Notes under the pieces: model-generated
The model's input: the letters and a program-made list of their open reading frames with translations, nothing else
Told to the model about the DNA's origin: nothing
Database searches by the model: none
Origin: CAYVQF01 sp964454015
GTDB lineage: Bacteria > Myxococcota_A > Bradymonadia > UBA4248
Assembly: GCA_964454015.1 (NCBI GenBank)
Contig: CAYVQF010000043.1
Coordinates: 1 to 50,641, forward strand
DNA length: 50,641 nucleotides
Reading direction: 5' to 3'
Part shown: one piece after another, positions 7,214 through 16,191 of the stretch
Numbering within the stretch: position 1 is the stretch's first letter
How the letters are laid out: each line of letters opens with the position of its first letter
Program-made: the position numbers and the translations under genes

Positions 7214-9076
7214 TCAGTGGTCGACCGCGGCGAGGCGCAAGAGGTCGGTGTTGCGCAGGAAGGAGTCCAAGGTCAGGGTGAAGCGCCCTTCGTTGACGGC
7301 GTCGATGGGCCCGTTCATGTTGGGTTCGTTGCGGGCGTGGGGGTTCTCGAGGACGACGGAGGAGCGGACCCCGTCGATTTCGGCCAGGCGGCGCGGGACC
7401 TCGGCGGGTTGCATGGTGAGGGCTGCGCCCTGGGCGTTGCACAGGGCGACGCTCATGATGTTGTAGGCGTGGGCGGCGTAGACCATGCGACGCCCGGGGC
7501 CGTTGTCCGTGCCGAGGTTGATGACGACGCCGAGGTTCTCCAAGAGGTCGTGGTAGACCTTGGCGGCGTCGGGATCGCGGAGGAGGTCGTGGGCGCCGAT
7601 GGCCTCGATGGCCTGGGCTTGGGTCACCAGGGCGGTCTTGTTGGCCTGGGTGCGGTCGGCGAGGTAGGTGTCGATGGCAGCGATGAAGGTGCCCAAGGCG
7701 GTGGCGATGTTGGCGCGGGCCGCCGTGACGTTGGCGTCAGGGGTCTTGCCGCGCAGCTTGTTGATGAAGCGGCGGAAGGCGCCGGGCTCGGTCTTGGTTT
7801 GATGGCGCAGGACCGCCTCGGCGAGGAGCTTGGCGCGGCGAATGGCCCCATCGGGGGAGATGCGCGCCTGGGCGTATTGTTGGGTCTGGCCGTCTTGGGC
7901 TTGCTTGTTGAGTTCGAAGGTGAGCAAGCGCTGGATGGCGTCGGCGTTGAGCTGGACCGAGTCGGTGCGGCCGTCGAAGTTCACCGCCTGGGTGCTCTCG
8001 TCGGCCACGTCTTCGCCGTAGAACATGCGGTAACAGGCTTGGGACATGCCGCCGCTACCGATGATGTCGTAGCCGCCTTTGCCCTCGTCGCCGTTCATGC
8101 CGTTGCCGTAGCGCCCGAACTGTTGGGCGAAGAAGGCGTAGGTTTTCTCGATGAGCGGTCCCCACAGGGCGACCTCGTAGAGGTTCTTTTGGAAGACCTT
8201 GAGGGTGTTGCCGTCGATGTGGGCCCACCACTCGGAGCGTTGGGCATCGTTGGCGACCCGGAAGCGGGCGCCCTTGACGTTGGTGCCGACGGAGCCATCC
8301 GTGCGGTTGCGGGTCTGGATTTCGGCGTTGGTCGAGATGACCTGTTCCACCCACTCGCCGGCGGCGTTGTCGAGGCGGTGGAAGGTGGTGCTGACGTTGC
8401 CACCGGCCAGGGCCATCATCTGGATGAGTTTGGCCGGATCGCCGTTGACGATGCCCAAGAGGACGGCCATGAAGTAGCAGTCGCCGAGGCCGCCCTGGCG
8501 CACGTCGGCGGCGGCCGGCTGTCCCCCGATGAAGAGGGAGTCGGGGAGCATGTCGTTGCGGAGGTTGGGCGCCGTGGGCGTGCCTTGGATCTGAGAGATC
8601 TCGGCGCCGTCAGGTGCGGTGGCGACCAGGTCCTCGATGCGCGGCGTCTGCCCGGGCGCAATGGGGATGGGGTTGGCAGCCGTGGCGAGGAGCTTGACCT
8701 TGCGCTTGTCCGTGGCTTCCGTCTGTTGGGCGTCGACTCTGGCGGCGAGGTTCGTCGTCTCGCCGTTGCTTTGGACCTGGACGCCCATGGGGAGGGTGGC
8801 GCGGGTGTGTTGGGAGTCGCTCGAGCTGCGCAGGGTCGGCGGCGGTGGGGGGGGCGGCGCCTCCTCTTCTGCTGCTGGGGCGTTGCCCGCGGCCGCCACG
8901 GCCTTCTGGGCCTTGTCGCTGCCGCCCTTGGCGGCGGCGGCGAGGGTGTTGGTGCCCATGGCCGGCGCTGGGGTCGCGGCGGGCGCCGTGGCAGGGTCTA
9001 GGTCGAAGAGCGCCGCTGCGGGTTGGCGCTTCTGGTCGATCTCACCGTCCAGTTTTTCTACGGCAAACTCTTGCAT
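7214..9076 (-). CDS. calpain-family (C2) cysteine protease
   Basis: A 620-residue protein. The first 180 residues are Ala/Pro-rich, with a run of seven prolines near residue 75, and look disordered. The calpain domain then shows the nucleophile motif QGGLGDCYFMAVLLG (Cys200), the helix WGPLIEKTYAFF (about 306-316), the catalytic His in AAHAYNIMSVAL (His536), and the Asn in VVLENPH (Asn578). This is the C2 triad order Cys-His-Asn. Residues 380-500 form a helical insertion between the Cys and His parts, which is unusual. There is no signal peptide, so the site of action is unclear. The start is the first ATG after the stop-free but low-quality upstream region, with a weak GGAAG. It lies downstream of the histidine kinase gene on the same strand. 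Confidence 0.85.
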   Translation of the reverse strand: MQEFAVEKLDGEIDQKRQPAAALFDLDPATAPAATPAPAMGTNTLAAAAKGGSDKAQKAVAAAGNAPAAEEEAPPPPPPPTLRSSSDSQHTRATLPMGVQVQSNGETTNLAARVDAQQTEATDKRKVKLLATAANPIPIAPGQTPRIEDLVATAPDGAEISQIQGTPTAPNLRNDMLPDSLFIGGQPAAADVRQGGLGDCYFMAVLLGIVNGDPAKLIQMMALAGGNVSTTFHRLDNAAGEWVEQVISTNAEIQTRNRTDGSVGTNVKGARFRVANDAQRSEWWAHIDGNTLKVFQKNLYEVALWGPLIEKTYAFFAQQFGRYGNGMNGDEGKGGYDIIGSGGMSQACYRMFYGEDVADESTQAVNFDGRTDSVQLNADAIQRLLTFELNKQAQDGQTQQYAQARISPDGAIRRAKLLAEAVLRHQTKTEPGAFRRFINKLRGKTPDANVTAARANIATALGTFIAAIDTYLADRTQANKTALVTQAQAIEAIGAHDLLRDPDAAKVYHDLLENLGVVINLGTDNGPGRRMVYAAHAYNIMSVALCNAQGAALTMQPAEVPRRLAEIDGVRSSVVLENPHARNEPNMNGPIDAVNEGRFTLTLDSFLRNTDLLRLAAVDH

Positions 9077-9176
9077 CTTCTTCCATGTCCTCTGCGGTGG
9101 CCCACTGATGGTGCGCGTCGTGTGCAGCTCGGCTGGCGTTGTGGTTCTCCTTGGCAAGCAAGCACACGAGGCCTTC

Positions 9177-9204
9177 AATTTAGCAAAATGGGCGGGTGAC
9201 GCAA
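9177..9204 (-). promoter_or_regulatory. possible promoter of the calpain gene
   Basis: TTGCGT and TAAATT separated by 16 bases on the minus strand, in a locally AT-rich patch about 100 bases before the calpain start. The match to the sigma-70 consensus is only moderate. Confidence 0.3.
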
Positions 9205-9236
9205 TGGATTCATGGGTGGCGCGTGATCCTTGCGCC

Positions 9237-10607
9237 TCATGTGTCCTGGCAGGGCAGCTCGAGGCAGACTGCGAGGCCACGGCCATCGAGGTTCTCGGCC
9301 CAAATGCGCCCGTTATGGCGCCGGACGGCGCTCTCTGCGATGGCCAGGCCGATGCCCACGCCGCCCGAGTGGCGGTCACGGGCGGCTTCGACCCGCACGA
9401 AGGGGCGGAAGATCTCTGTCAGCGATGCCGGTGGGACACCCGGGCCTTGGTCGCTGATGCAGAGCCTCACTTTGTTGCTGCCGGGATCCACCTCCACTCG
9501 GACCGTGACGGCGCTGTGGGTGGGGGTGTGGCGCAGGGCGTTGCGCAGGACATTGTCGATGGCGCGGCGTAGGAGAGCAGGGGCGCCGTACAGCTCCACT
9601 TCAGGCAAGGCGTCGACCGTGACCCTTTTGTCCCGCGCCTGGCCTTCGAAATCGGCGTCGGCGGCGACCTCGCGGACCAGATCGCTGAGGCTGAAGGCGG
9701 TCATCGGGTAAGGCTGACCCAAGTTGTCGACTTGGGTCAGGGTCAGGATCTCGCCGATCAAGCTGGCCAGCCGCTCGGATTCTTTCTCAATCCGATCGAG
9801 CATGGACTCGGCCTCGGGGCCTGACTTCTGGCGCGCCAAGGCGAGGGCGACGTTGAGGCGCGCCAAGGGCGAGCGCAGCTCGTGCGAGACGTCGCCGAGG
9901 AGCTGCTTTTGGGCCGCGAGGAGGGCGTCGATGCGTTGGGCCATGGCGTCGAAGTCCTGCCCCAGGGCGCCGATCTCGTCGTTGCGTTTGCTCAGGGCCG
10001 GGCCGACGCGGGTGTCGGTCTCACCGCTGGCCAGGCGGCGGGTCGCGTCGCGCAGGAGGGTGATGGGCTGGGTGAAGTGCCGGGCCAGGGCCCAGCACAC
10101 CAAGCCCGAGACGCCGACGACGATGAGGAGGCGCAACAGCAGCGGTGTCGGGTTGCCGAGGAAGGACCACCAGGCCGGACGGGGGAGCTGTACCACCAGG
10201 AGGTGAGTCGGGGCCTGGCGGGGCAGCACGTCGACATAGGCGTGGTAGCGCTCGAAGCTCTGCCAACTCGGCTCGCGCTTGTGGAGTACGCTCTGTGCCA
10301 GGGGCTGGAGCTCGGTTGCGATCGCCGCTGGGGCCGTGGCCAGCTCTTGCAGCGGCAGCAGTTGGGTGTTGAGGAGGAGCTTCTCTTCGAGGGCGCGCCA
10401 ATGCTGGTGCGCTTGCGCTACTTCGCCGCGCTCCAGGAAGAGAGCCGAGCGTTCCGCTTCGTGTTGCAGAGCTTGTGAGGCGAGGAACTCGAAGCGCTCG
10501 CGGCGGGCGCTGTGGTCGTCACTGGCGGCGACCAGGACGAAGCCCGCGCCTATGAGGGTCATGGCGGCCCAGAAGGAAAAGAAGATGCGGAAAAAAAAGC
10601 TGCGCAT
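9237..10607 (-). CDS. sensor histidine kinase (CpxA/RstB-like)
   Basis: A 456-residue inner-membrane sensor kinase. It has TM1 at about 8-28, a periplasmic domain of about 125 residues, TM2 at about 153-175, a HAMP domain (176-232) and a HisKA dimerisation helix with GDVSHELRSPLARLN (phospho-His242). The ATPase follows, with N-box IDNVLRNALRHTP, G1 motif ISDQGPGVP and G2 motif GGVGIGLAIAE. It should phosphorylate the regulator encoded just upstream (19-base gap). The leader before the ATG is pyrimidine-rich and lacks a Shine-Dalgarno sequence, so translation may be coupled to the regulator gene. The periplasmic input signal is unknown. Confidence 0.93.
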   Translation of the reverse strand: MRSFFFRIFFSFWAAMTLIGAGFVLVAASDDHSARRERFEFLASQALQHEAERSALFLERGEVAQAHQHWRALEEKLLLNTQLLPLQELATAPAAIATELQPLAQSVLHKREPSWQSFERYHAYVDVLPRQAPTHLLVVQLPRPAWWSFLGNPTPLLLRLLIVVGVSGLVCWALARHFTQPITLLRDATRRLASGETDTRVGPALSKRNDEIGALGQDFDAMAQRIDALLAAQKQLLGDVSHELRSPLARLNVALALARQKSGPEAESMLDRIEKESERLASLIGEILTLTQVDNLGQPYPMTAFSLSDLVREVAADADFEGQARDKRVTVDALPEVELYGAPALLRRAIDNVLRNALRHTPTHSAVTVRVEVDPGSNKVRLCISDQGPGVPPASLTEIFRPFVRVEAARDRHSGGVGIGLAIAESAVRRHNGRIWAENLDGRGLAVCLELPCQDT

Positions 10608-10626
10608 GGCGGGAGGGAGGGCGACG

Positions 10627-11310
10627 CTAAGGGACGTAGGCGTAGCCGACGCTGCGGACGGCGATGATGCGTTCGCCGCCGTCGCTACGCGGCCCGAGTT
10701 TCTTTCGCAGATTGCTGACGTGGGTGTCGATGCTGCGGTCCAGCGGTGAGTAGGGGCGGCCGAGGGCCGCGCTGCAGAGCGCATCCCGCGACAGCGCTTG
10801 TGGGGCGGCGCGCAGCAGTTGCTCTAGGAGCACCAGCTCGACGCCAGTGAGGTTGAGAGGCTGCCCGGCGCAGTGCACCGTGCGACGCTCGCTGTGCAGC
10901 TCGACGTCGCCGACGCAGAGCGCTTCTGAGGGCAGGTTGGGCGCAGCAGCGCGGCGCTGGATGGCGCGGATGCGGGCCACGAGCTCCCTGGGGTTGAAGG
11001 GCTTGGCGAGGTAGTCGTCGGCGCCCATCTCGAGCCCGACGATGCGATCGATGTCGTCGCCGCGCGCCGTGAGCATCAGGATGGGGACGAAAGAGTGCTG
11101 GCGCAGGGTGCGCAAGAGCTCGAAGCCGTTGAGGTGGGGCAGCATGACGTCGAGGACGATGAGGCCATGTTGCCCGCTGCGCGCGCGTTCGAGGCCAAGC
11201 TGGCCGTCGTGGACGCTTTCAACGGTGAAGCCGTCGTTGGCGAGGTAGTCCACGAGCAGCTCGCAGAGATCCGTGTCGTCGTCGATGAGCAGGATGTCCT
11301 GTTGGCTCAT
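10627..11310 (-). CDS. OmpR-family response regulator (CpxR-like)
   Basis: A 227-residue regulator. The receiver domain (1-118) has the acidic pair ILLIDDD, phospho-acceptor Asp54 (LIVLDVMLPHLNG), and the conserved Thr and Lys segments MLTARG and DDYLAKPFNP. A C-terminal winged helix (about 130-227) with RSVGYAYV is typical of OmpR/PhoB DNA-binding domains. A strong AGGAGGGG site precedes the ATG. It is divergent from the export operon that starts at 11501, so that operon is its most likely target; this is inference from position. Confidence 0.95.
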   Translation of the reverse strand: MSQQDILLIDDDTDLCELLVDYLANDGFTVESVHDGQLGLERARSGQHGLIVLDVMLPHLNGFELLRTLRQHSFVPILMLTARGDDIDRIVGLEMGADDYLAKPFNPRELVARIRAIQRRAAAPNLPSEALCVGDVELHSERRTVHCAGQPLNLTGVELVLLEQLLRAAPQALSRDALCSAALGRPYSPLDRSIDTHVSNLRKKLGPRSDGGERIIAVRSVGYAYVP

Positions 11311-11500
11311 GATCCCCTCCTGGGCGAAGAGTAGCAGAAAGGGCGAGGCGTGTTTTGTAAAGAAATGCCAGCAAAGGAGAGGGGCGCCTTGACGGTATTA
11401 GGCAATTGTGCGGGCGACAGGGGAGCTGGGTTGTTTTAGGGTGGAGGTGGTTCGCCAACTTTTGAGGTGCAAAGTGGCAAGTCGAGGGTGGAGAAAGGCG
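11311..11500. promoter_or_regulatory. divergent control region, regulator / export operon
   Basis: This 190-bp spacer must hold the promoters of the regulator-kinase pair (minus) and of the export operon (plus). A TTGACG hexamer at 11389-11394 could be a plus-strand -35 box, but no good -10 follows at 16-18 bases. TGTTTTGTAAAGAAATG (11351-11367) is the only AT-rich patch. Confidence 0.4.
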
Positions 11501-12817
11501 ATGCGCTGGGGGGTGACGCTGCTCATCCTGGCGGCAGTGGGCGCTTACTTGTACCGCAAGTACAGCGATGGCGCAGTGCAACCCGTGACCTACGAGAGCG
11601 TCGAGGTGAAGCGCGGGACGGTGATCAACCGGGTGAGCGCCACGGGGGTGCTCTCGGCGCTGGTGACGGTGCAGGTGGGCAGCCAGGTCTCGGGGCGCAT
11701 CTCCGAGCTGATGGTGGACTTCAACTCCGAGGTCCAGGCGGGCCAGGTGTTGGCGCGCATCGACCCCGAACCCTTCGAGGCCGATCTGGCCCGGGCCGAA
11801 GCCGACGTGGCGGCGGCGCGCGCCTCCGTCACCGAGGCGCGCGCTTCAGCGAACGACGCCGAGCGCACGGCCAAACGGGCCCGCGCCTTGGCCGACAAGG
11901 CGCTCATCGCCGTCGCCGAGGCCGAGAGCGCCGAGTCCCAGGCCGAGGTGGCGCGGGCCCGGGTGGAGTCGGCCCGGGCGCGCCTGCGCCAGAGCGAGGC
12001 GGCCCTCGACAAGGCCAAGTCCAGTCTGGCCTACACCACCATCGTCTCGCCCATCGACGGCGTGGTCATCTCCCGCGACGTCGACGCCGGCCAGACCGTG
12101 GCCGCCTCGCTGCAAGCCCCGACCCTCTTCCTCATCGCCGAAGACATGAAGCGGATGCAGGTCAACACCTCGGTCTCCGAAGCCGACGTGGGCAAGATGC
12201 GCGATGGGATGCGCGCCACCTTCCGCGTAGATGCCTACCCGGATGACGTCTTCGTTGGCCAGGTGCGCCAGATCCGCAACGCGCCCGTGACCGTGCAGAA
12301 CGTGGTGACCTATGACGCGGTGATCGACGTGGAGAACCCCGACCTCAAGCTGCGCCCTGGGATGACGGCCAACGTCAGCTTCGAGGTGGCCGTGCGGGAG
12401 GACGTCATCACCGTGTCGAACGCCGCCCTGCGCTTTCGTCCCACCGATGACATGGTGTGTGAAGCCGCCGAGGCCCCCACCGCCGAGAAGAACGACAGCG
12501 GCAGCGCGGCTGAGCCGGCGCGCGCCCAACGCCGCCCTGGCGGGGGTGGTGCCGGTAGCGGGCGCGGGCGTCCGGGCGGCGGCGGCGCTGCCAGTGCCAG
12601 AAGTGGCCCGCGCCAGTTGTGGCTGCTGCGCGACGGCAAGCCACACTGCGTCATGGTCGTGACTGGGCTGAGCGACGGCTCGGTCACCGAAATCAGCGGC
12701 CCCGTCCAGCCGGGCGATGTGGCCATCACCGTCGTCAACGATCCCAACGTCGAACCTGACGCTGCCGCTGGCGCCCCTGGTGCAGGGGGCAGCCGCCGCG
12801 GTGTCCGCCTCTTCTGA
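11501..12817 (+). CDS. macA: periplasmic adaptor (membrane fusion) protein, MacA-like
   Basis: A 438-residue adaptor of the HlyD/MacA type, linking an inner-membrane ABC exporter to an outer-membrane channel. It has an N-terminal membrane anchor (about 3-20), a lipoyl half-motif with GSQVSGRISELMVDF, and a long Ala/Glu/Arg-rich coiled-coil hairpin (about 95-175). The second lipoyl half SPIDGVVISRDVDAGQTV and beta-barrel domains follow. A Gly/Arg-rich insertion lies near residues 340-365 before the last strands, which is not typical of MacA. The ATG at 11501 has GGAG seven bases upstream. An in-frame GTG at 11474 with GAGG upstream is a serious alternative and would add nine residues. It is the first gene of the five-gene export operon. 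Confidence 0.9.
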   Translation: MRWGVTLLILAAVGAYLYRKYSDGAVQPVTYESVEVKRGTVINRVSATGVLSALVTVQVGSQVSGRISELMVDFNSEVQAGQVLARIDPEPFEADLARAEADVAAARASVTEARASANDAERTAKRARALADKALIAVAEAESAESQAEVARARVESARARLRQSEAALDKAKSSLAYTTIVSPIDGVVISRDVDAGQTVAASLQAPTLFLIAEDMKRMQVNTSVSEADVGKMRDGMRATFRVDAYPDDVFVGQVRQIRNAPVTVQNVVTYDAVIDVENPDLKLRPGMTANVSFEVAVREDVITVSNAALRFRPTDDMVCEAAEAPTAEKNDSGSAAEPARAQRRPGGGGAGSGRGRPGGGGAASARSGPRQLWLLRDGKPHCVMVVTGLSDGSVTEISGPVQPGDVAITVVNDPNVEPDAAAGAPGAGGSRRGVRLF

Positions 12818-12822
12818 CCCCC

Positions 12823-13554
12823 ATGAAGCCCCAAGCCAAGCCCCAAGCCAGCCCGGTTCTGATTCGCCTCGAAGACGTGCGCAAGCGCTACGACATGGGC
12901 GATGTGGTGGTGCACGCCATGGCCGGGGTGAGCCTGGAGATCGATCGCGGTGATTTCGTCGCCATCATGGGCTCCTCAGGCTCGGGCAAGTCCACCATGA
13001 TGAACATCCTCGGCTGCCTCGCCCAACCGACCTCGGGGCGCTACTTCCTCGCCGGGCGCGAGGTCTCGCGCTTGAACGCCAACGCCCTGGCCATGCTGCG
13101 CAACGAGACCATCGGCTTCGTCTTCCAGAGCTTCAACCTGCTGCCCCGCACCAGCGCCCTGGAGAACGTCGAGCTGCCCCTGCTCTACGGCGGCGTCGGC
13201 GGGCGCGAGCGCCGCCGCCGGGCCAAGGCCGCCCTGGAGAAAGTGGGGCTGGGCGATCGCATCCACCACGGACCCAACGAGATGTCGGGCGGCCAACAAC
13301 AGCGGGTGGCCATCGCCCGCGCCTTGGTCTCGCGGCCCAGCCTCCTCTTGGCCGACGAACCCACGGGCAACCTCGACTCCCGTACCACCCAAGAAGTACT
13401 GGCCCTGCTCGCCGAGCTCAGCAGCACAGGGATCACCATCGTCATGGTCACCCACGAGGATGAGGTCGCGGCGTGTGCGCGGCGCATCATCGTCATGCGC
13501 GACGGCCAGATCGAGAGTGACCGCCGCCAGCCCGCCGCCGAGGTGGCCCCATGA
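12823..13554 (+). CDS. ABC transporter ATP-binding protein, MacB/LolD-like
   Basis: A 243-residue ATPase with all expected motifs: Walker A GSSGSGKST, Q-loop in IGFVFQSFNLLP, signature MSGGQQQRVAIARAL, Walker B LLLADEPTGNLD and H-loop MVTHEDE. The NLD segment after Walker B is typical of the MacB/LolD/FtsE group. In E. coli MacB this ATPase is fused to its permease; here it is a separate gene that overlaps the permease start by four bases (ATGA), which implies translational coupling. The start is five bases after the adaptor stop. Confidence 0.95.
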   Translation: MKPQAKPQASPVLIRLEDVRKRYDMGDVVVHAMAGVSLEIDRGDFVAIMGSSGSGKSTMMNILGCLAQPTSGRYFLAGREVSRLNANALAMLRNETIGFVFQSFNLLPRTSALENVELPLLYGGVGGRERRRRAKAALEKVGLGDRIHHGPNEMSGGQQQRVAIARALVSRPSLLLADEPTGNLDSRTTQEVLALLAELSSTGITIVMVTHEDEVAACARRIIVMRDGQIESDRRQPAAEVAP

Positions 13555-14777
13555 GTCTGCTGCAGGTCTTTCGCATCGCCATCTTGTCGATTCTGCGCAA
13601 CGCCATGCGCTCCTTTCTCACCGTCCTGGGCATCATCATCGGCGTCGGCGCGGTGATCACCATGGTCGCCCTCGGCGAGGGGGCGCAGAAACGGGTGGCG
13701 GAGACCTTCGCCGCCATGGGCACGGACCTGCTCATCATCCGCGGTGGTGCCGCGCGCCAAGGCGGCGTCCGCGGCGGCGCCGGCTCCAGCCTCACCCTGA
13801 CTTGGGAGGATCTGGAGGCCATTCAAGAGCAGGTGCGCACCGTGCGCTATGCCGCGGCCTACCTCCGGGTCAACACCCAGATCCTCTCGGAGGATCAGAA
13901 CTGGGCCTGCACCGTGGTGGGCACCAGCCCGGATTTCTTGCCCATCCGCGAGTGGGCCATGGGCAAAGGCGAAGCCTTCACCCATCAGGACGTGGCCAAC
14001 GGCACCCAGGTCGCCATCCTCGGCCAGACCGTGGTGGACAGCCTCTTTGGCCACCAAGCCGATCCCGTGGGCCAGTCCATCCGCATCCGCAACGTCCCCT
14101 TCACCGTCGTGGGCGTCCTCGAAGAGAAGGGCCAGTCGGCCATGGGCCAGAACGCCGACGACGTGGTCATCATCCCCCATAGCACCTTCCTGGCCCGCAT
14201 CTCCGGCGGCTTCAACCAGTTCATCGCCGGTGAGATCTACGTCAAGACGACGCCAGGGACGACGGCGGCCACGGCCGAAGCCATCGCCGAGTTGTTGCGA
14301 GAGCGGCACCGCATCCAGCCCGGCGGCGAGGACGACTTCAATATCCGCGACCTGGCGGAGATCGCCGCGGCCAGCAACGAAGGGGTGCAGACCTTCTCCA
14401 TGCTCCTGGCGAGCATCGCCTTGGTGTCGCTGCTGGTGGGCGGCATCGGCATCATGAACATCATGCTGGTCAGCGTCACCGAGCGCACCCGGGAGATCGG
14501 CCTGCGCATGGCCGTTGGCGCCCGCCCCATGGACATCCTGTCCCAGTTCCTGGTGGAGTCGGTGGTCCTCTCTCTAACCGGCGGTCTCCTGGGCGTCGGT
14601 CTCGGCCGCCTCGCCTCGGACCAGCTCGCCCAGCGCTTCGAGTGGAGCATGGCGCTGAACCCGGACATCATCGGCCTCGCCATGGCTTTCAGCGCCGTCG
14701 TCGGGGTCATCTTCGGCCTCTATCCGGCATGGAAGGCGTCCCGTCTGGATCCCATCGAGGCGCTGCGCCACGAATAG
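13551..14777 (+). CDS. MacB-like ABC transporter permease
   Basis: A 408-residue FtsX/MacB-type permease. One N-terminal membrane helix (about 20-42) is followed by a large periplasmic MacB-PCD domain (about 45-275) and three C-terminal helices (about 283-305, 330-355, 370-390). The conserved cytoplasmic segment ERTREIGLRMAVGA lies between helices 2 and 3. Such systems work as mechanotransmitters that drive export of periplasmic substrates (peptides, macrolides, lipoproteins) through a TolC channel. The gene overlaps the ATPase gene by four bases. Confidence 0.95.
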   Translation: MSLLQVFRIAILSILRNAMRSFLTVLGIIIGVGAVITMVALGEGAQKRVAETFAAMGTDLLIIRGGAARQGGVRGGAGSSLTLTWEDLEAIQEQVRTVRYAAAYLRVNTQILSEDQNWACTVVGTSPDFLPIREWAMGKGEAFTHQDVANGTQVAILGQTVVDSLFGHQADPVGQSIRIRNVPFTVVGVLEEKGQSAMGQNADDVVIIPHSTFLARISGGFNQFIAGEIYVKTTPGTTAATAEAIAELLRERHRIQPGGEDDFNIRDLAEIAAASNEGVQTFSMLLASIALVSLLVGGIGIMNIMLVSVTERTREIGLRMAVGARPMDILSQFLVESVVLSLTGGLLGVGLGRLASDQLAQRFEWSMALNPDIIGLAMAFSAVVGVIFGLYPAWKASRLDPIEALRHE

Positions 14778-14823
14778 CCGCCGCGCCGTGCAGGCGCCGC
14801 ACGTCTCAACGCAGGTGGAAACC

Positions 14824-16191
14824 GTGCAAAATCGCTCAAGTCTCAACGATAATAGGCAGCGCAGAGGCCCTGGCCGCCGCCCCGGTCATGGGGGTTGGCG
14901 TTGGTTTTGTTTTCTGGGATCCACGTCCCTGGTTTTGGCGGCGCAGGTGGCGCTGAGTGAAGAGATACCATCGCCGCTGACCTTGGAGCTGGCCTTGACC
15001 TACGCCGAGCAGCATCCAGAGCTGCGTCTGACCGAGGCCCAACGCGCCAGCACGGCGTGGCGCATCGAGGGCATCGCGTCCGGGCGCTATCCCCAGGTCG
15101 GGGCCTCGGCCGGCTATTCAGCGTCGCTGCGCGGCAACACCTCGCCGCCGCCGCGGGTGGATGGCGGGCCGCACTTCGACCATGGCCTCGACGCCGGGGT
15201 GAGCGCGCGGCAATTGGTCTATGATTTCGGGCGCATCGACGGGAGAGTGGCCGTGCAGGAGGCCCAGGTCGAGGTGCTGGAGCGCGACTGGGAGGTGAGC
15301 GTGCGCCAGCGGCGCCTGGCCATCGAGGGGGCCTACTGGCAAGCCTTGGCCACGCGCGCGTTGATTGAGGTGGCCGAGCAGAGCGTCGAGAACCGAGAGC
15401 GGCATCTGCGCCGCATCGAGGCGCTGGTCAGTCTGGACGCGCGGCCCCCCATCGACCTGGTCCAGGCCCAAGGCGAACTGGCCGGGGCGCAGAGCAGCCT
15501 GGCGCAGGCCAAGGCCACCCACGGGCTGGCCAAGTTGCGCTTGACCCAGGCCATGGGGGTGGCCTGGGGGGGGGACTTCGCCCTCGCCGATGCGGAGGAC
15601 AGGGCGGTCCCCGGCGAGGACGCCACGGTGGAGGAGTTGTGGGCCTTGGCCCTGGAGGCGCGGCCCGAGTTGGCGGCGCAGGCGGCGCGGCGGGTGCAGC
15701 AAGAGCGGGCCGTGGAGCTGGCGCGGCTGGGCAACAAGCCGTCGATTTCCGCCTCGGCGTCGCTGCGCGATAGCCTGGCGCTTTTTGACTTCGCGGCGCA
15801 TTCCCTGAGCCTGAGCGCCGGGATCAGCATCGACTGGACCCTCTACGATGGCGGCGCGACGCGGGCCGCCGTGGGCGAGGCCGAGGTCGCCCTGTGGGAG
15901 CTGGAGACGCGCTTGGAGTTGCTGGCCCTGAGCCTGCAGCAAGAGGTGGCGTCGGCGCGCTTGGAGGTGGCCTCGGCCAAGGCGCTGTTGGTCTCGACGG
16001 CGGCGGAGGTCGCCAGCGCCGCGCAACGTCTGGAATTGGCCGAAGGGCGCTACGAGCACAACGTCGGGACGCTGCTGGAGCTGAGCGACGCCACCCTCTC
16101 CTTGGCCAACGCGCAGGCCCAACATGTGCGGGGTGCTTTCAGCCTGGCCTTGGCTCGGGCCCAGTTGCGCGCCGCCATCGGGGCGCCGTGA
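14824..16191 (+). CDS. TolC-family outer membrane efflux protein
   Basis: A protein of about 455 residues in the OEP/TolC family. It has two tandem repeats of helix-strand-helix, with strands such as QVGASAGYSASL and SISASASLRDSL and long Ala/Glu-rich coiled helices. It ends in a family-typical helical segment (LSDATLSLANAQAQHVRGAF). It completes a tripartite exporter with the preceding three genes. The start is uncertain: GTG at 14824 follows AGGTGGAAACC, and another in-frame GTG lies at 14788. Either gives a basic N-terminus and a hydrophobic signal core (FCFLGSTSLVLAAQVAL). The stop overlaps the next start (GTGA). Confidence 0.88.
   Translation: MQNRSSLNDNRQRRGPGRRPGHGGWRWFCFLGSTSLVLAAQVALSEEIPSPLTLELALTYAEQHPELRLTEAQRASTAWRIEGIASGRYPQVGASAGYSASLRGNTSPPPRVDGGPHFDHGLDAGVSARQLVYDFGRIDGRVAVQEAQVEVLERDWEVSVRQRRLAIEGAYWQALATRALIEVAEQSVENRERHLRRIEALVSLDARPPIDLVQAQGELAGAQSSLAQAKATHGLAKLRLTQAMGVAWGGDFALADAEDRAVPGEDATVEELWALALEARPELAAQAARRVQQERAVELARLGNKPSISASASLRDSLALFDFAAHSLSLSAGISIDWTLYDGGATRAAVGEAEVALWELETRLELLALSLQQEVASARLEVASAKALLVSTAAEVASAAQRLELAEGRYEHNVGTLLELSDATLSLANAQAQHVRGAFSLALARAQLRAAIGAP

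Noticed and set aside
6008..9001. 997-codon open frame on the plus strand
   Set aside because: It is antisense to the beta-helix lipoprotein and the calpain gene. Its Gly/Val/Ala-rich product has no domain and reflects the high GC of codon position three on the other strand.
10608..10620. G-quadruplex in GGGAGGGAGGG before the histidine kinase gene
   Set aside because: Only three G-tracts are present, one too few for an intramolecular quadruplex.
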